Positions 1-6,998 of a stretch of DNA of 20,923 bases are shown here, one piece after another. The number at the start of each line of letters is the position of its first letter. Positions within the stretch are counted from its first letter, which is position 1. Both the position numbers and the translations under genes were made by a program. The notes beneath the pieces are model-generated. The model did not search any database. It was not told the DNA's origin and saw only the letters and a list, made by a program, of their open reading frames with translations. The DNA is from Lentimicrobiaceae bacterium (GTDB lineage Bacteria; Bacteroidota; Bacteroidia; Bacteroidales; JALOCA01): NCBI GenBank assembly GCA_023227965.1, contig JALOCA010000047.1, positions 1 through 20,923 of the forward strand. The letters run 5' to 3'.

Positions 1-1
1 T

Positions 2-58
2 TGCCTTTTAAACATTACCACCACCAAAGGAGGTGGTTTTAAAGTTTATAATAAATAG
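2..58 (+). CDS. Possible 3' end of an upstream gene (18 codons)
   Basis: One frame is open from the window edge to a TAG stop at 56-58 and would encode a short tail ending in TTKGGGFKVYNK. A Lys-Gly-rich beta-strand followed by a charged end is the kind of C-terminus seen in secreted beta-sandwich glycosidases, so this could be the end of another PUL enzyme. The other two forward frames stop at 9-11 and 40-42. The stretch is too short to identify, and a chance open frame of 18 codons is quite possible. Confidence 0.35.
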   Translation, partial: CLLNITTTKGGGFKVYNK

Positions 59-108
59 AAATAGGTTGATATAAATGGGAATAAATTGAAATTAGATAGA
101 AATATTTA

Positions 109-618
109 ATGAGAAGTGTCTTAAAGGTATTGGTTAGCAGTCGATTCTATATCCTGGCAATAGTGGGCATATCCCTGTATCTAGCAATCAACCAGCTTCA
201 TATCTCACTCTGGTGGGTGCTGCTGGCCGGAGTGATCATGGGCGTTATTTTCGGGAAGGTATTTTGCAGGTGGGTTTGTCCGATGGGGTTGATCATGGAG
301 ATCATGATGAGCATGAGTCCCGACGGTAAGACAAGACAAATGTACCAATACCACAAGATTGGATGTCCGATTGCCTGGATTTCGGGCTATCTCAACAAAT
401 TCTCACTTTTTCGTATCCGCATGAATGAAAGCTCCTGCATTACCTGCGGCAAATGCGATAAGCAGTGCTACATCGTTGCCATGGAACCCCAGAAATACAG
501 CCTTTATAAGCCCGGATTGGATAAACCGGGGAACAGTTATACCTGTTCAAAATGTTTGCAATGCGTGGCTTCCTGCCCAAATGGCAGCTTGAATTACAAT
601 GTGCGATACAAAGTTTGA
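109..618 (+). CDS. Membrane-anchored 4Fe-4S (ferredoxin-type) protein, NapH/NosR-like
   Basis: A 169-residue electron-transfer protein. Two hydrophobic segments lie at about residues 12-28 and 33-52, followed directly by the sequence GKVFCRWVCPMG (49-60), the Cys-x3-Cys-Pro motif seen in NapH/NosR/RdxA-type membrane ferredoxins (Fer4_5-like). Two classical CxxCxxCxxxC clusters follow: C110, C113, C116, C120 and C146, C149, C152, C156, the second ending in Pro. It should therefore hold two [4Fe-4S] clusters at the membrane face. At 169 residues it is shorter than NapH-type proteins, which have four membrane helices, so it is a cut-down version rather than a known respiratory subunit. The next gene, a GH3 enzyme, starts 89 bases downstream. 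No partner dehydrogenase or sulfatase is visible here, so the redox partner is unknown. The family call is firm; the role is not. Confidence 0.85.
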   Translation: MRSVLKVLVSSRFYILAIVGISLYLAINQLHISLWWVLLAGVIMGVIFGKVFCRWVCPMGLIMEIMMSMSPDGKTRQMYQYHKIGCPIAWISGYLNKFSLFRIRMNESSCITCGKCDKQCYIVAMEPQKYSLYKPGLDKPGNSYTCSKCLQCVASCPNGSLNYNVRYKV

Positions 619-707
619 AACCGGAGGTGGTTTATTAAGATTTGGTTCTTATCTTTGGTGGATACTATTGATACACCGGGAATTCAACTTACTACAAAAC
701 TACTTCC

Positions 708-3080
708 ATGAGACTACGAAATCTTTTCATTGGTGGGCTGTCTATTATTGCGGCTCAAATTCTGATGCAATCCTGTGCAGAAAAACCTCAAAATCAATTA
801 GGTAAAGGCAGTATTGCCAATGTTATCGCTGCTTTAACCCCGGATGAAAAAATAGGACTTACGGTTGGCGATGGCAAGTTCTTGCCCACGGTGGCTTCCA
901 AATCGACCGAGCAGGGAACCGGAATTATTATTGCCAATCAGAATTCAAAATTGGTAGTTCCCAGGCTTTTAATCGGCTCTTCGGCACTAACCGATGGACC
1001 CAGCGGGGTGAACAGGGATCCTCATCCTGCCGGATCGAAAGAGTATATTTATTCAACCGCATTCCCAACCTCTACCTGCCTTGCTGCCACCTGGGACACG
1101 GAGATGATTGAGAAAGTTGGAAACGCTTTGGGTAATGAAGCGCTGGAATATGACTACGATCTGATACTGATGCCCGCCCTTAACCTGCACCGCAACCCGA
1201 AATGTGGACGCAACTTCGAATACTATTCCGAAGATCCACTGCTTTCCGGAAAAGCTGCCGCGGCAATGGTGAAAGGAGTTCAGTCAAACGGCGTTGGTGC
1301 GACGCTAAAACATTTTCTTGCCAACAATCAGGAGACAAACCGCCGAACATACAATGCGGTAGTCAGTCAAAGAGCATTGCGTGAAATATACATGCGCGGA
1401 TTTGAGATCGCGGTAAAGGAGTCAAAGCCATCCGCCATCATGACCTCCTACAACAAATTGAATGGATTTTATACTGCCGAGTCACCTGAATTACTGAATG
1501 ATATAGTTCGTAAGGAGTGGGGATTTAATGGCGTCTTCATGACCGACTTTGATGGATACGGCAGCGCCGTGGCCAAAGTTCGAGCCGGCAACAACATGCT
1601 GATGGGTGGTAACATGGATGAGGTAAAGGAACTCACCGCTGCGTTGAAAGATAAAACCCTTGATGAGTCAACGCTCAGCAAAAACCTGGTTTATAACATG
1701 CAACTTAAACTGAACTCTCCACGGTCGAAGGGATACAAACCCTCTATGAAACCAGATCTGGAAGCGCATGCCACAATTGCCAGGGAGGCCGCTTCGGAAG
1801 GGATGGTATTGCTTAAAAATGAAAAAAATGCGCTTCCTTTTGATGGAGTGAAATCTGTGGCCCTGTTTGGCAAAATCTCTTACTACCTGATCGAAGTAGG
1901 AACCGGGAGTGGCGGCATACGAAGCAACAAATATGCCATATCGCTCAACGATGGTCTGAAAACGGCTGGTTACCAGATCTCAAAAGATCTGGAGGATACC
2001 TACACCGCATTCAATGCCAAAATTATGTCGGACAATCTGGTGCCCGATTATTTCAACAATCCTTTCATGCTGGCCGCAAATGGGGTCAAGGATGGCAAAG
2101 CCCCTCCCCACTTCAAGAAAAGATTGATTCCCTTTCACGATGAGTTGGATCTGACCAAAGAACAAATATCAAAAGAGGTTCCCAATTCCGATGTCGCAGT
2201 AATCACACTTGGCCGCAGCGGCGGTGAAGGGTACGAAAACGGATATTTCCCCAGTTCAGTGAACGAAATAAACCTGGTTCGCAATGTCTGTGATGCCTAC
2301 CATGCAGCCGGTAAAAAGGTGGTGGTAGTCCTCAACGTCGGTGGCGTCTGCGAAACTGCCAGTTGGAGAGATTATCCCGATGCCGTTTTGCTTGCCTGGC
2401 AACCCGGACAAGAGGGCGGACATGCCATCGCTGATGTTTTTAAAGGAGCAGTCAACCCATCAGGCAAACTGCCAGACTCCTTCCCACTGAAGTATGAAGA
2501 TGTACCTTCCGCAAAATCCTTTCCGGGAGAACCGGCCGAAAATCCCATCAACTCTTTCTACAACGAAGGAATCTATAACGGATACAGGTATTATAACTCT
2601 TTCAAGATGCCAGTAGCTTATGAATTTGGCTTCGGTTTATCCTATACTACTTATGAATATTCCAGTCTAAAGCTGAGCAGCGCTACTTTCGATGGTAAAC
2701 TGACTGTATCTGTTATGATAAAAAACAGTGGCAAAGTGGCCGGGAAAGAGGTGGTTCAGCTATATCTTTCAGCTCCTGACGCAGAGATTGAAAAACCGAC
2801 GGAGGAATTAAAAGGATTTGCCAAGACAAAATTGCTACAGCCAGGAGAATCCCAGCTGCTAACCTTTGACCTGGATCCCCATTCCCTGGCCTCCTTTCAG
2901 AGCGGTATCAGTTCATGGGTGGCAGACAAAGGGGATTACCAGGTCAGGATCGGGGCATCATCCAAAGACTTCAGGTTAAGCGCCACCTTCTATCTGGCGA
3001 AGGAGCTTCTCGTCGAAAAGGTTCATGACGTTCTTTATCCAAACTTCGCCATGAAAGAGCTTAGCAGGAATAGTAAATAA
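708..3080 (+). CDS. Glycoside hydrolase family 3 lipoprotein (beta-glucosidase/beta-xylosidase type)
   Basis: A 790-residue exo-acting beta-glycosidase. The N-terminus is a lipoprotein signal with lipobox LMQSC and lipidated Cys23, so the enzyme should be anchored to an outer- or inner-membrane leaflet. The GH3 N-terminal TIM barrel runs to about residue 335, with LTDGPSGVNRD (94-104), GRNFEYYSEDP (167-177), LKHF (200-203) and the nucleophile motif GFNGVFMTDFDG, in which Asp280 is the expected catalytic nucleophile. The alpha/beta sandwich domain (about 350-590) contains GRSGGEGYE (502-510); by analogy with bacterial GH3 enzymes having SGEG here, Glu507 is the likely acid/base. An Fn3-like domain closes the protein (about 640-755). 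Length is normal for three-domain GH3 proteins. The motifs do not separate glucosidase from xylosidase or related activities. Five bases separate it from the next gene, so the two are probably co-transcribed. Confidence 0.92.
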   Translation: MRLRNLFIGGLSIIAAQILMQSCAEKPQNQLGKGSIANVIAALTPDEKIGLTVGDGKFLPTVASKSTEQGTGIIIANQNSKLVVPRLLIGSSALTDGPSGVNRDPHPAGSKEYIYSTAFPTSTCLAATWDTEMIEKVGNALGNEALEYDYDLILMPALNLHRNPKCGRNFEYYSEDPLLSGKAAAAMVKGVQSNGVGATLKHFLANNQETNRRTYNAVVSQRALREIYMRGFEIAVKESKPSAIMTSYNKLNGFYTAESPELLNDIVRKEWGFNGVFMTDFDGYGSAVAKVRAGNNMLMGGNMDEVKELTAALKDKTLDESTLSKNLVYNMQLKLNSPRSKGYKPSMKPDLEAHATIAREAASEGMVLLKNEKNALPFDGVKSVALFGKISYYLIEVGTGSGGIRSNKYAISLNDGLKTAGYQISKDLEDTYTAFNAKIMSDNLVPDYFNNPFMLAANGVKDGKAPPHFKKRLIPFHDELDLTKEQISKEVPNSDVAVITLGRSGGEGYENGYFPSSVNEINLVRNVCDAYHAAGKKVVVVLNVGGVCETASWRDYPDAVLLAWQPGQEGGHAIADVFKGAVNPSGKLPDSFPLKYEDVPSAKSFPGEPAENPINSFYNEGIYNGYRYYNSFKMPVAYEFGFGLSYTTYEYSSLKLSSATFDGKLTVSVMIKNSGKVAGKEVVQLYLSAPDAEIEKPTEELKGFAKTKLLQPGESQLLTFDLDPHSLASFQSGISSWVADKGDYQVRIGASSKDFRLSATFYLAKELLVEKVHDVLYPNFAMKELSRNSK

Positions 3081-3085
3081 CCTGA

Positions 3086-4504
3086 ATGATGCAAACCATT
3101 TTCAGAAATAAAAAATTGAATAGGAATGGATTTCCAAACCTAATCTCAGGTATTGTTCTCGCATTCCTGTTCTTTCAGACATCTTTCGCCTTTACAAAGG
3201 GATATGAATCATTGCCTTATGATATAGATTCAAATCATTCTTCCGACAATGTGTGTGGCTCATCAAACAATCCGGTTGGTACAAGCCCGGATGAATCCGT
3301 AAATCAAACAAAGAAACAGCTGATCGACGAGTTAGAGCATGGTACAATTTCAAAAATCTACAGAAATACATACCACTCCCTTACCTCCCGAATGAAGGAG
3401 AATGGATATCTGCAAGAATCGTTAACAGGGGCTTACAGAGGAGAATTTCCCAGAACTATTGGAGGTTATGTCTCTTTACTTATGGAAACAGAAGATTATT
3501 TGAGAATTCAACGATCGTTGGAATTTGTATTTGAATCGATGATTCGGAATCATTTATCAAAGGTTCCTCATGTAATCGATTCGTTAAAAATATCAGCAGA
3601 TGGAACCGTTAACCAATGGTTTGAAACTGAAGATCAGGCCGATGGACGTGCCCATGTTGTGATGGCCTATGCAAGGTTTTGCCTGAAAAAGAATCAACCG
3701 GAGTTTGAAAACAAGTATTATGAAATAGCCAAAAAGGAGGTTATGTCATTCCTCGATCAGCCTTACTTTTACTACATATACAGAAGCAACTTCTCCTGCA
3801 ATGCGATCCACCTGGTATTTAATTGCGCACTCGAACACAGTCGGGAGGGAAGAATGTGGTCGGTTTTTGACATATTGACTCAAAGTTTTGTTGGAGCAGC
3901 AGCGCAAAGTATGATGCAGCTAGCGGAAAGAAGAAACGATACCGAATTATACGAATATTTGAAGACCAGACTTGAAGTACTAAAGGATGGGGTTGATAAA
4001 CATTTGACAAGGGTGGTTGACGGGAAAAAAGTGTATTTGGAGATGCGTCTGCCTGATGGCAACTGGGGACAGCCTTTCACGGGAATGGGATGGCTGTGTT
4101 ACGGTCCGGTTGCAGCCCAATGGGAACCTCTCGATCGTCAGGTTTTAAGAAATACCATCAATTTACTCAAAAAAACACTTTTCATCCATGACGAATTGGA
4201 TAACAACCTCAAATATTTAGCCGCTGAATACGATGAAAAAGGCTCTGTTACCAAACTTGTTATAGGAAAAGCCATCGGGTGGGATATTGAGTATTGCAGA
4301 CAGGAAGGAGAGTATGATAAAATACTGGAGTGGTTTAAATTTTTAAACAAATACCATGCAGATAAGCCGATTTACGTGGAAAGCATGTTTTTTAAAGGTG
4401 GAAAATGGGTGCAGGCTGATTGCGGAAATGGCGAACAATCTGTGTGGTGGTGTTTTGCCATTGCCAGATTAAGAAAAGATCTGGGGTTACCGGCAGTAAA
4501 TTAA
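3086..4504 (+). CDS. Secreted protein of unknown family, probable alpha/alpha-barrel glycan-active enzyme
   Basis: A 472-residue protein. The start is one of two adjacent ATG codons (3086 or 3089). A Sec signal peptide fits: basic residues near 8-13, a hydrophobic stretch at 20-32 and likely cleavage after SFA (Ala35). A low-complexity Ser/Asn-rich linker (about 45-75) precedes a largely alpha-helical domain. Motifs that look conserved or catalytic are AYRGEFPRTIGGYV (116-129), ETEDQADGRAH (180-190, several acidic residues), PDGNWGQPFTGMGW (323-336) and GNGEQSVWWCFAIARL (447-462). Repeated helix pairs with acidic and aromatic turns resemble six-hairpin (alpha/alpha)6 glycosidases or polysaccharide lyase-like enzymes. 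I do not recognise a specific CAZy family. The position directly after a GH3 gene supports a role in glycan breakdown. That it is a real secreted protein is near certain; the fold is inference. Confidence 0.8.
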   Translation: MMQTIFRNKKLNRNGFPNLISGIVLAFLFFQTSFAFTKGYESLPYDIDSNHSSDNVCGSSNNPVGTSPDESVNQTKKQLIDELEHGTISKIYRNTYHSLTSRMKENGYLQESLTGAYRGEFPRTIGGYVSLLMETEDYLRIQRSLEFVFESMIRNHLSKVPHVIDSLKISADGTVNQWFETEDQADGRAHVVMAYARFCLKKNQPEFENKYYEIAKKEVMSFLDQPYFYYIYRSNFSCNAIHLVFNCALEHSREGRMWSVFDILTQSFVGAAAQSMMQLAERRNDTELYEYLKTRLEVLKDGVDKHLTRVVDGKKVYLEMRLPDGNWGQPFTGMGWLCYGPVAAQWEPLDRQVLRNTINLLKKTLFIHDELDNNLKYLAAEYDEKGSVTKLVIGKAIGWDIEYCRQEGEYDKILEWFKFLNKYHADKPIYVESMFFKGGKWVQADCGNGEQSVWWCFAIARLRKDLGLPAVN

Positions 4505-4545
4505 ATTTGGCCTAATAAAAAATTACTTTTGCTATGGCATTCTAA

Positions 4546-4800
4546 GAAGCTGTTTAAATTTCTTACACAGAGAATTTATTACTCCACAATTAAACTAAAA
4601 ATGGCTTTGAAATTCTCGCTTTAGTTAAAATACGCTTGAGGAAACAATGAGTTACACAGAGAGAAAAATCGCTAGCGATTTTCCAACTCTGTGTAACTCC
4701 GGGGTTTCTCTCATGAAAACACATAATTGCAGAAATTTCTATTAACCCTATATTTTCGATTAATAGACAATTATTCTCTGTGTAATATTTTTAAACAGTC
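4546..4800. mobile_element. MITE-like fold-back element with nested inverted repeats
   Basis: The two ends are imperfect inverted copies. The left end has CTGTTTAAA (4550-4558) and TTACACAGAGAA (4563-4574); the right end has their exact complements, TTCTCTGTGTAA (4774-4785) and TTTAAACAG (4790-4798). Weaker symmetry continues inward (GAAATTCT and its partner GAAATTTCT, GAG-GAAAC blocks) to a central hairpin, so the whole element is one long fold-back. It has no room for a transposase gene. The pentamer TCTAA lies just outside both ends (4541-4545 and 4801-4805) and may be a target-site duplication. It separates the upstream enzyme genes from a truncated marC remnant. It could instead be the decayed ends of an insertion sequence. 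I cannot name the family. Confidence 0.6.
4649..4699. repeat. Strong central hairpin of the fold-back element
   Basis: GAGTTACACAGAG (4649-4661) is exactly complementary to CTCTGTGTAACTC (4687-4699), a 13 bp stem. Inside it AAAATCGC (4665-4672) and GCGATTTT (4675-4682) form a second perfect palindrome centred on CTAG. The two stems are separated by a small internal loop. The TTACACAGAG core is the same as in the element's outer arms (4563-4573 and 4775-4785), giving four copies in mirrored order. There is no T-run after it, so it is not a typical terminator, but a transcript crossing it would fold strongly and might block read-through from the upstream enzymes. Confidence 0.75.
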
Positions 4801-4918
4801 TCTAATATTTTTGGCGATGGATGTACTAACACGGATAACGGGACTAATCGTTGCAACAATCGGGGTTCAGATGGTTTTTACCGGCATAACTAATTTTATT
4901 GGGACTTTGGTGAAATAA
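4801..4918 (+). pseudogene. marC: 3' remnant of a marC-family (UPF0056) membrane protein gene
   Basis: The open frame ending at the TAA of 4916-4918 encodes DVLTRITGLIVATIGVQMVF followed by TGITNFIGTLVK. This closely fits the conserved last transmembrane helix and C-terminus of MarC family proteins (typically around 200 residues, six helices). Only about 35 codons remain. No other part of a marC gene can be seen upstream, where the fold-back element begins immediately and the previous gene ends at 4504. The frame is formally open back to an ATG at 4727 inside the element, but those residues do not look like MarC and are read from repeat sequence. I infer a truncation or rearrangement at the element's right end; a short functional protein is unlikely. 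Confidence 0.7.
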
Positions 4919-4950
4919 GATTATATTACACCAAATTTCAACAAAGAAGT

Positions 4951-5565
4951 ATGGGTCTGTATTTTACAGAAACAGGTCATAATTTTTCAGACGAGCTATT
5001 CATTTTTGAGCGTATGGCTGAGGGAGATCAGCGTGCCTTGCGTTACTTCTTTGACAAGTATTACGATAGTTTGTGCAATTATGTTAATCTATATATCAGA
5101 AACAGATCTGTTTCTGAGGATCTTGTACAGGATATATTTATCTACTTTTGGGAGAAGAGGGGAAATCTTAAACTGGAAACTTCTGTTAAATCCTACTTGT
5201 TCAGGGCTTCCCGCAACAAATACCTAAACTATTTTCGTGACGAAAAATGCCATCACACGATCGAAATGGAAGTCAGTTCGAAGAGTGAAATTTATGCCAA
5301 TTCCAACGACAATACATTAGATTTAAAGCAATTGGAAGAGGTTATCAATACCTCGATAAACAACCTTGCTCCCCGCTGCCGTGAGGTTTACCTTCTTCAC
5401 AAAAATGACGATCTGAGCTACAAAGAGATTGCTTTCAAAATGAACCTTTCAGTTAAAACAGTTGAAAATCAAATGACAATTGCCCTGAAAAAATTGCGTG
5501 AGCAACTCGCCCCTTATTACGAACAGATTTTTGTGTTGATCCTGATTGCAGTGTTTGTCAAATAA
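4951..5565 (+). CDS. ECF-type RNA polymerase sigma factor (Bacteroidota PUL regulator)
   Basis: A 204-residue extracytoplasmic-function sigma factor. Region 2 spans about residues 23-95, with the promoter-melting and core-binding segment SEDLVQDIFIYFWEKR (55-70) and SYLFRASRNKYLNYFRD (81-97). Region 4 spans about 125-186, with the helix-turn-helix LSYKEIAFKMNLSVKTVENQ (155-174) followed by ALKKLRE. No region 3 is present, as expected for ECF sigmas. The tail EQIFVLILIAVFVK (191-204) is strongly hydrophobic; similar short tails occur in Bacteroidota family-1 ECF sigmas. It is followed 178 bases later by a FecR-like anti-sigma gene and then susC/susD, so it most likely drives susC and this PUL. 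It directly follows the marC remnant, so its promoter must lie in the short gap or in the fold-back element. No clear Bacteroidota -33/-7 promoter is visible. Confidence 0.93.
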   Translation: MGLYFTETGHNFSDELFIFERMAEGDQRALRYFFDKYYDSLCNYVNLYIRNRSVSEDLVQDIFIYFWEKRGNLKLETSVKSYLFRASRNKYLNYFRDEKCHHTIEMEVSSKSEIYANSNDNTLDLKQLEEVINTSINNLAPRCREVYLLHKNDDLSYKEIAFKMNLSVKTVENQMTIALKKLREQLAPYYEQIFVLILIAVFVK

Positions 5566-5607
5566 GGTGGTAAGAATAGATTGATGGTTTATACCAACCC
5601 ATTAAAA

Positions 5608-5638
5608 AGGGAATTCTTCCGATTAATTTCGAATCCCT
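5608..5638. repeat. Inverted repeat between the sigma and anti-sigma genes
   Basis: AGGGAATTC (5608-5616) pairs with GAATCCCT (5631-5638), giving 8 bp with one bulged A and a 14-base loop. A run of eight T begins about 17 bases after the stem (near 5655), too far for a standard intrinsic terminator. It could be a weak terminator, an attenuator or a processing site that sets the ratio of sigma to anti-sigma factor. Nothing else in the 178-base gap is recognisable. Confidence 0.35.
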
Positions 5639-5743
5639 CTTCCGTCCATTTGCCTTTTTTTTGCATTTAACCAATTTTTTTAGGATTCTCTTTGGGGGTT
5701 CTGCTTCACTTAAGTGCCATCCTTGTAAAAAGTATTTGCATCA

Positions 5744-6736
5744 ATGGCATTAAATATAGATAAAAAATTGATTATTAAGGAGCTAAATGGCCAAACTACG
5801 CTCCAGGAATCCCTGGAGATTGACAAGTGGATCAATGAAAGCCCAGAAAACCAGAAAGTATACCATGAACTTTGGTCAGCCTTCCAATTAACATCTCCTG
5901 ATGTTGACCTATTTTTTTCAGACAGAGAAGCTGCCTGGACAAAAATTGTCCGCAAGATTTCACATCCCCGTAAAAACAGATCATTGGTTATTCAACTTTC
6001 CAGGATCGCTGCCGCTGCTGTTATTTTCTTCCTGATCGGAATTGAAGTTCAATATTTCAGAGCAGACAAGATTCCTGCGGATTTTTTAAATCAGTATTCC
6101 AAAGTGGTTGTTCCCAAAGGGCAGAAATCAATGATTGTGCTCCCAGATGGTTCTAGTGTGTGGCTAAACTCCGGTTCGGAATTGAAATACAAAAGCAGTT
6201 TCAATTCCCGGATCCGGGAAGTTGAATTAGAAGGTGAGGCATTTTTTGAGGTAAAGAAAGACAGGTCAAGAATGTTCAAGGTAAATACAGGAGCCATTTC
6301 TGTAGAAGTTTACGGTACGGCTTTCAATGTCAAAAATTACAAAGAAGAGAAAGCTTTGGAGGTTACGGTCGAAAACGGGAATGTCGGTGTAATCAGGGAC
6401 GGAAGTAAATTGGCCGATCTTACAAAAGACAAACAGATTTCAATACAGAAAGAAACCAACGAGGTGGAATTGAACACTGCCAACGTAGAAGTTGTAACTG
6501 CCTGGAAAAATAATGAATTGGTTTTTGACGGAATCCCATTCGAAGAGGTAATCAGGTATCTTGAAAGGTGGTATGGAGTCAATATCACAATTGAAGAAAA
6601 AATGAAAAAGAAGCACAATTATACTTTTAAGGTTAAAGCAGAATCCCTTAGGGAGCTACTTGAACTATTGAAGGAAATCACCCCGTTACAATACAAGATA
6701 GATGGTAAAAATGTGACAATCAGGTATGCAAAATAG
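5744..6736 (+). CDS. FecR-family anti-sigma factor (FecR + DUF4974)
   Basis: A 330-residue single-pass inner-membrane protein. Residues 1-80 form the cytoplasmic sigma-binding part, including DKWINESPENQKVYHELW (27-44), typical of Bacteroidota FecR proteins. One transmembrane helix lies at about 85-101 (IAAAAVIFFLIGIEV). The periplasmic FecR domain runs from about 120 to 215, with VVVPKGQKSMIVLPDGSSVW (121-140), LEGEAFFEV (162-170) and VYGTAFNVKNY (189-199). The C-terminal DUF4974 domain (about 258-328) includes FDGIPFEEVIRYLERWYGVN (261-280) and is the expected contact for the STN domain of the SusC protein encoded next. By family knowledge it holds the sigma factor inactive until the transporter signals substrate. 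Length and domain order are normal, so the circuit looks intact. Confidence 0.94.
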   Translation: MALNIDKKLIIKELNGQTTLQESLEIDKWINESPENQKVYHELWSAFQLTSPDVDLFFSDREAAWTKIVRKISHPRKNRSLVIQLSRIAAAAVIFFLIGIEVQYFRADKIPADFLNQYSKVVVPKGQKSMIVLPDGSSVWLNSGSELKYKSSFNSRIREVELEGEAFFEVKKDRSRMFKVNTGAISVEVYGTAFNVKNYKEEKALEVTVENGNVGVIRDGSKLADLTKDKQISIQKETNEVELNTANVEVVTAWKNNELVFDGIPFEEVIRYLERWYGVNITIEEKMKKKHNYTFKVKAESLRELLELLKEITPLQYKIDGKNVTIRYAK

Positions 6737-6756
6737 CGCGAACCAAAACCAATATA

Positions 6757-6798
6757 GGATACTGCCGATAGTTTTACGTGACTGCTATCAGAGTATCC
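6757..6798. repeat. Two-part hairpin just after the anti-sigma gene
   Basis: GGATACT (6757-6763) pairs with AGTATCC (6792-6798), and inside it GATAG (6767-6771) pairs with CTATC (6785-6789). The internal loops are small and the apical loop is 13 bases. It starts 20 bases after the anti-sigma stop codon. No U-run follows, so it may be a 3'-end stabiliser or a protein-binding palindrome rather than a terminator. Confidence 0.5.
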
Positions 6799-6870
6799 AA
6801 CCACAATTGTCAGAATAGAGCAACTAAAAATGTTGATGCCTATGAAGTAGCAAAAAAATGAACAAAAAAA

Positions 6871-6899
6871 TACAGGTCTGCCAAACTGACAAACCTGTA
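6871..6899. repeat. Short inverted repeat in the susC leader
   Basis: TACAGGT (6871-6877) and ACCTGTA (6893-6899) form a 7 bp perfect stem with a 15-base loop. It is preceded by two A-runs (caaaaaaatgaacaaaaaaa). On the - strand this gives a stem followed by a T-run, the shape of a terminator for antisense transcription. It may equally be an operator-like palindrome. The function cannot be decided from sequence. Confidence 0.4.
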
Positions 6900-6930
6900 A
6901 ATCTGATTGTAATTAAATTATTCATTTATC

Positions 6931-6980
6931 GACATCTTTTGGTGCATTTATTGGCGTTTATGCATTAAGTCCAAGATGTC
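6931..6980. promoter_or_regulatory. Long inverted repeat immediately upstream of susC
   Basis: GACATCTT (6931-6938) is exactly complementary to AAGATGTC (6973-6980). After a two-base bulge GG (6941-6942) can pair with CC (6971-6972), and TGCAT (6943-6947) with ATGCA (6960-6964). The structure ends 18 bases before the susC start codon. It would lie in the promoter or the leader RNA of the transporter gene. It could be a regulator site or an RNA switch controlling susC translation. I see no convincing -33/-7 promoter, which would be expected if the linked ECF sigma uses its own motif here. Confidence 0.5.
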
Positions 6981-6998
6981 AAAAAACTTATCAAAAAT

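Noticed and set aside
29..633. 11-base direct repeat GGAGGTGGTTT at 29-39 and 623-633, each about 80 bases before a start codon and resembling a Shine-Dalgarno sequence
   Set aside because: Too far from the ATG codons to act as a ribosome site; Bacteroidota rarely use one, and the first copy can be read as coding sequence. Probably chance.
599..805. Open frame of 68 codons overlapping the 4Fe-4S gene end and the GH3 start
   Set aside because: Its composition is not protein-like, and it overlaps the signal peptide of a clear GH3 gene in another frame.
4727..4800. ATG at 4727 as the start of a 63-residue protein
   Set aside because: The first 25 residues are read from the inverted-repeat element; only the later part resembles MarC.
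6737..6998. A Bacteroidota housekeeping promoter (TTTG/TAnnTTTG) upstream of susC
   Set aside because: No pair of boxes with proper spacing could be found; the nearest match, ending in CTTTTG, lacks the TA part.
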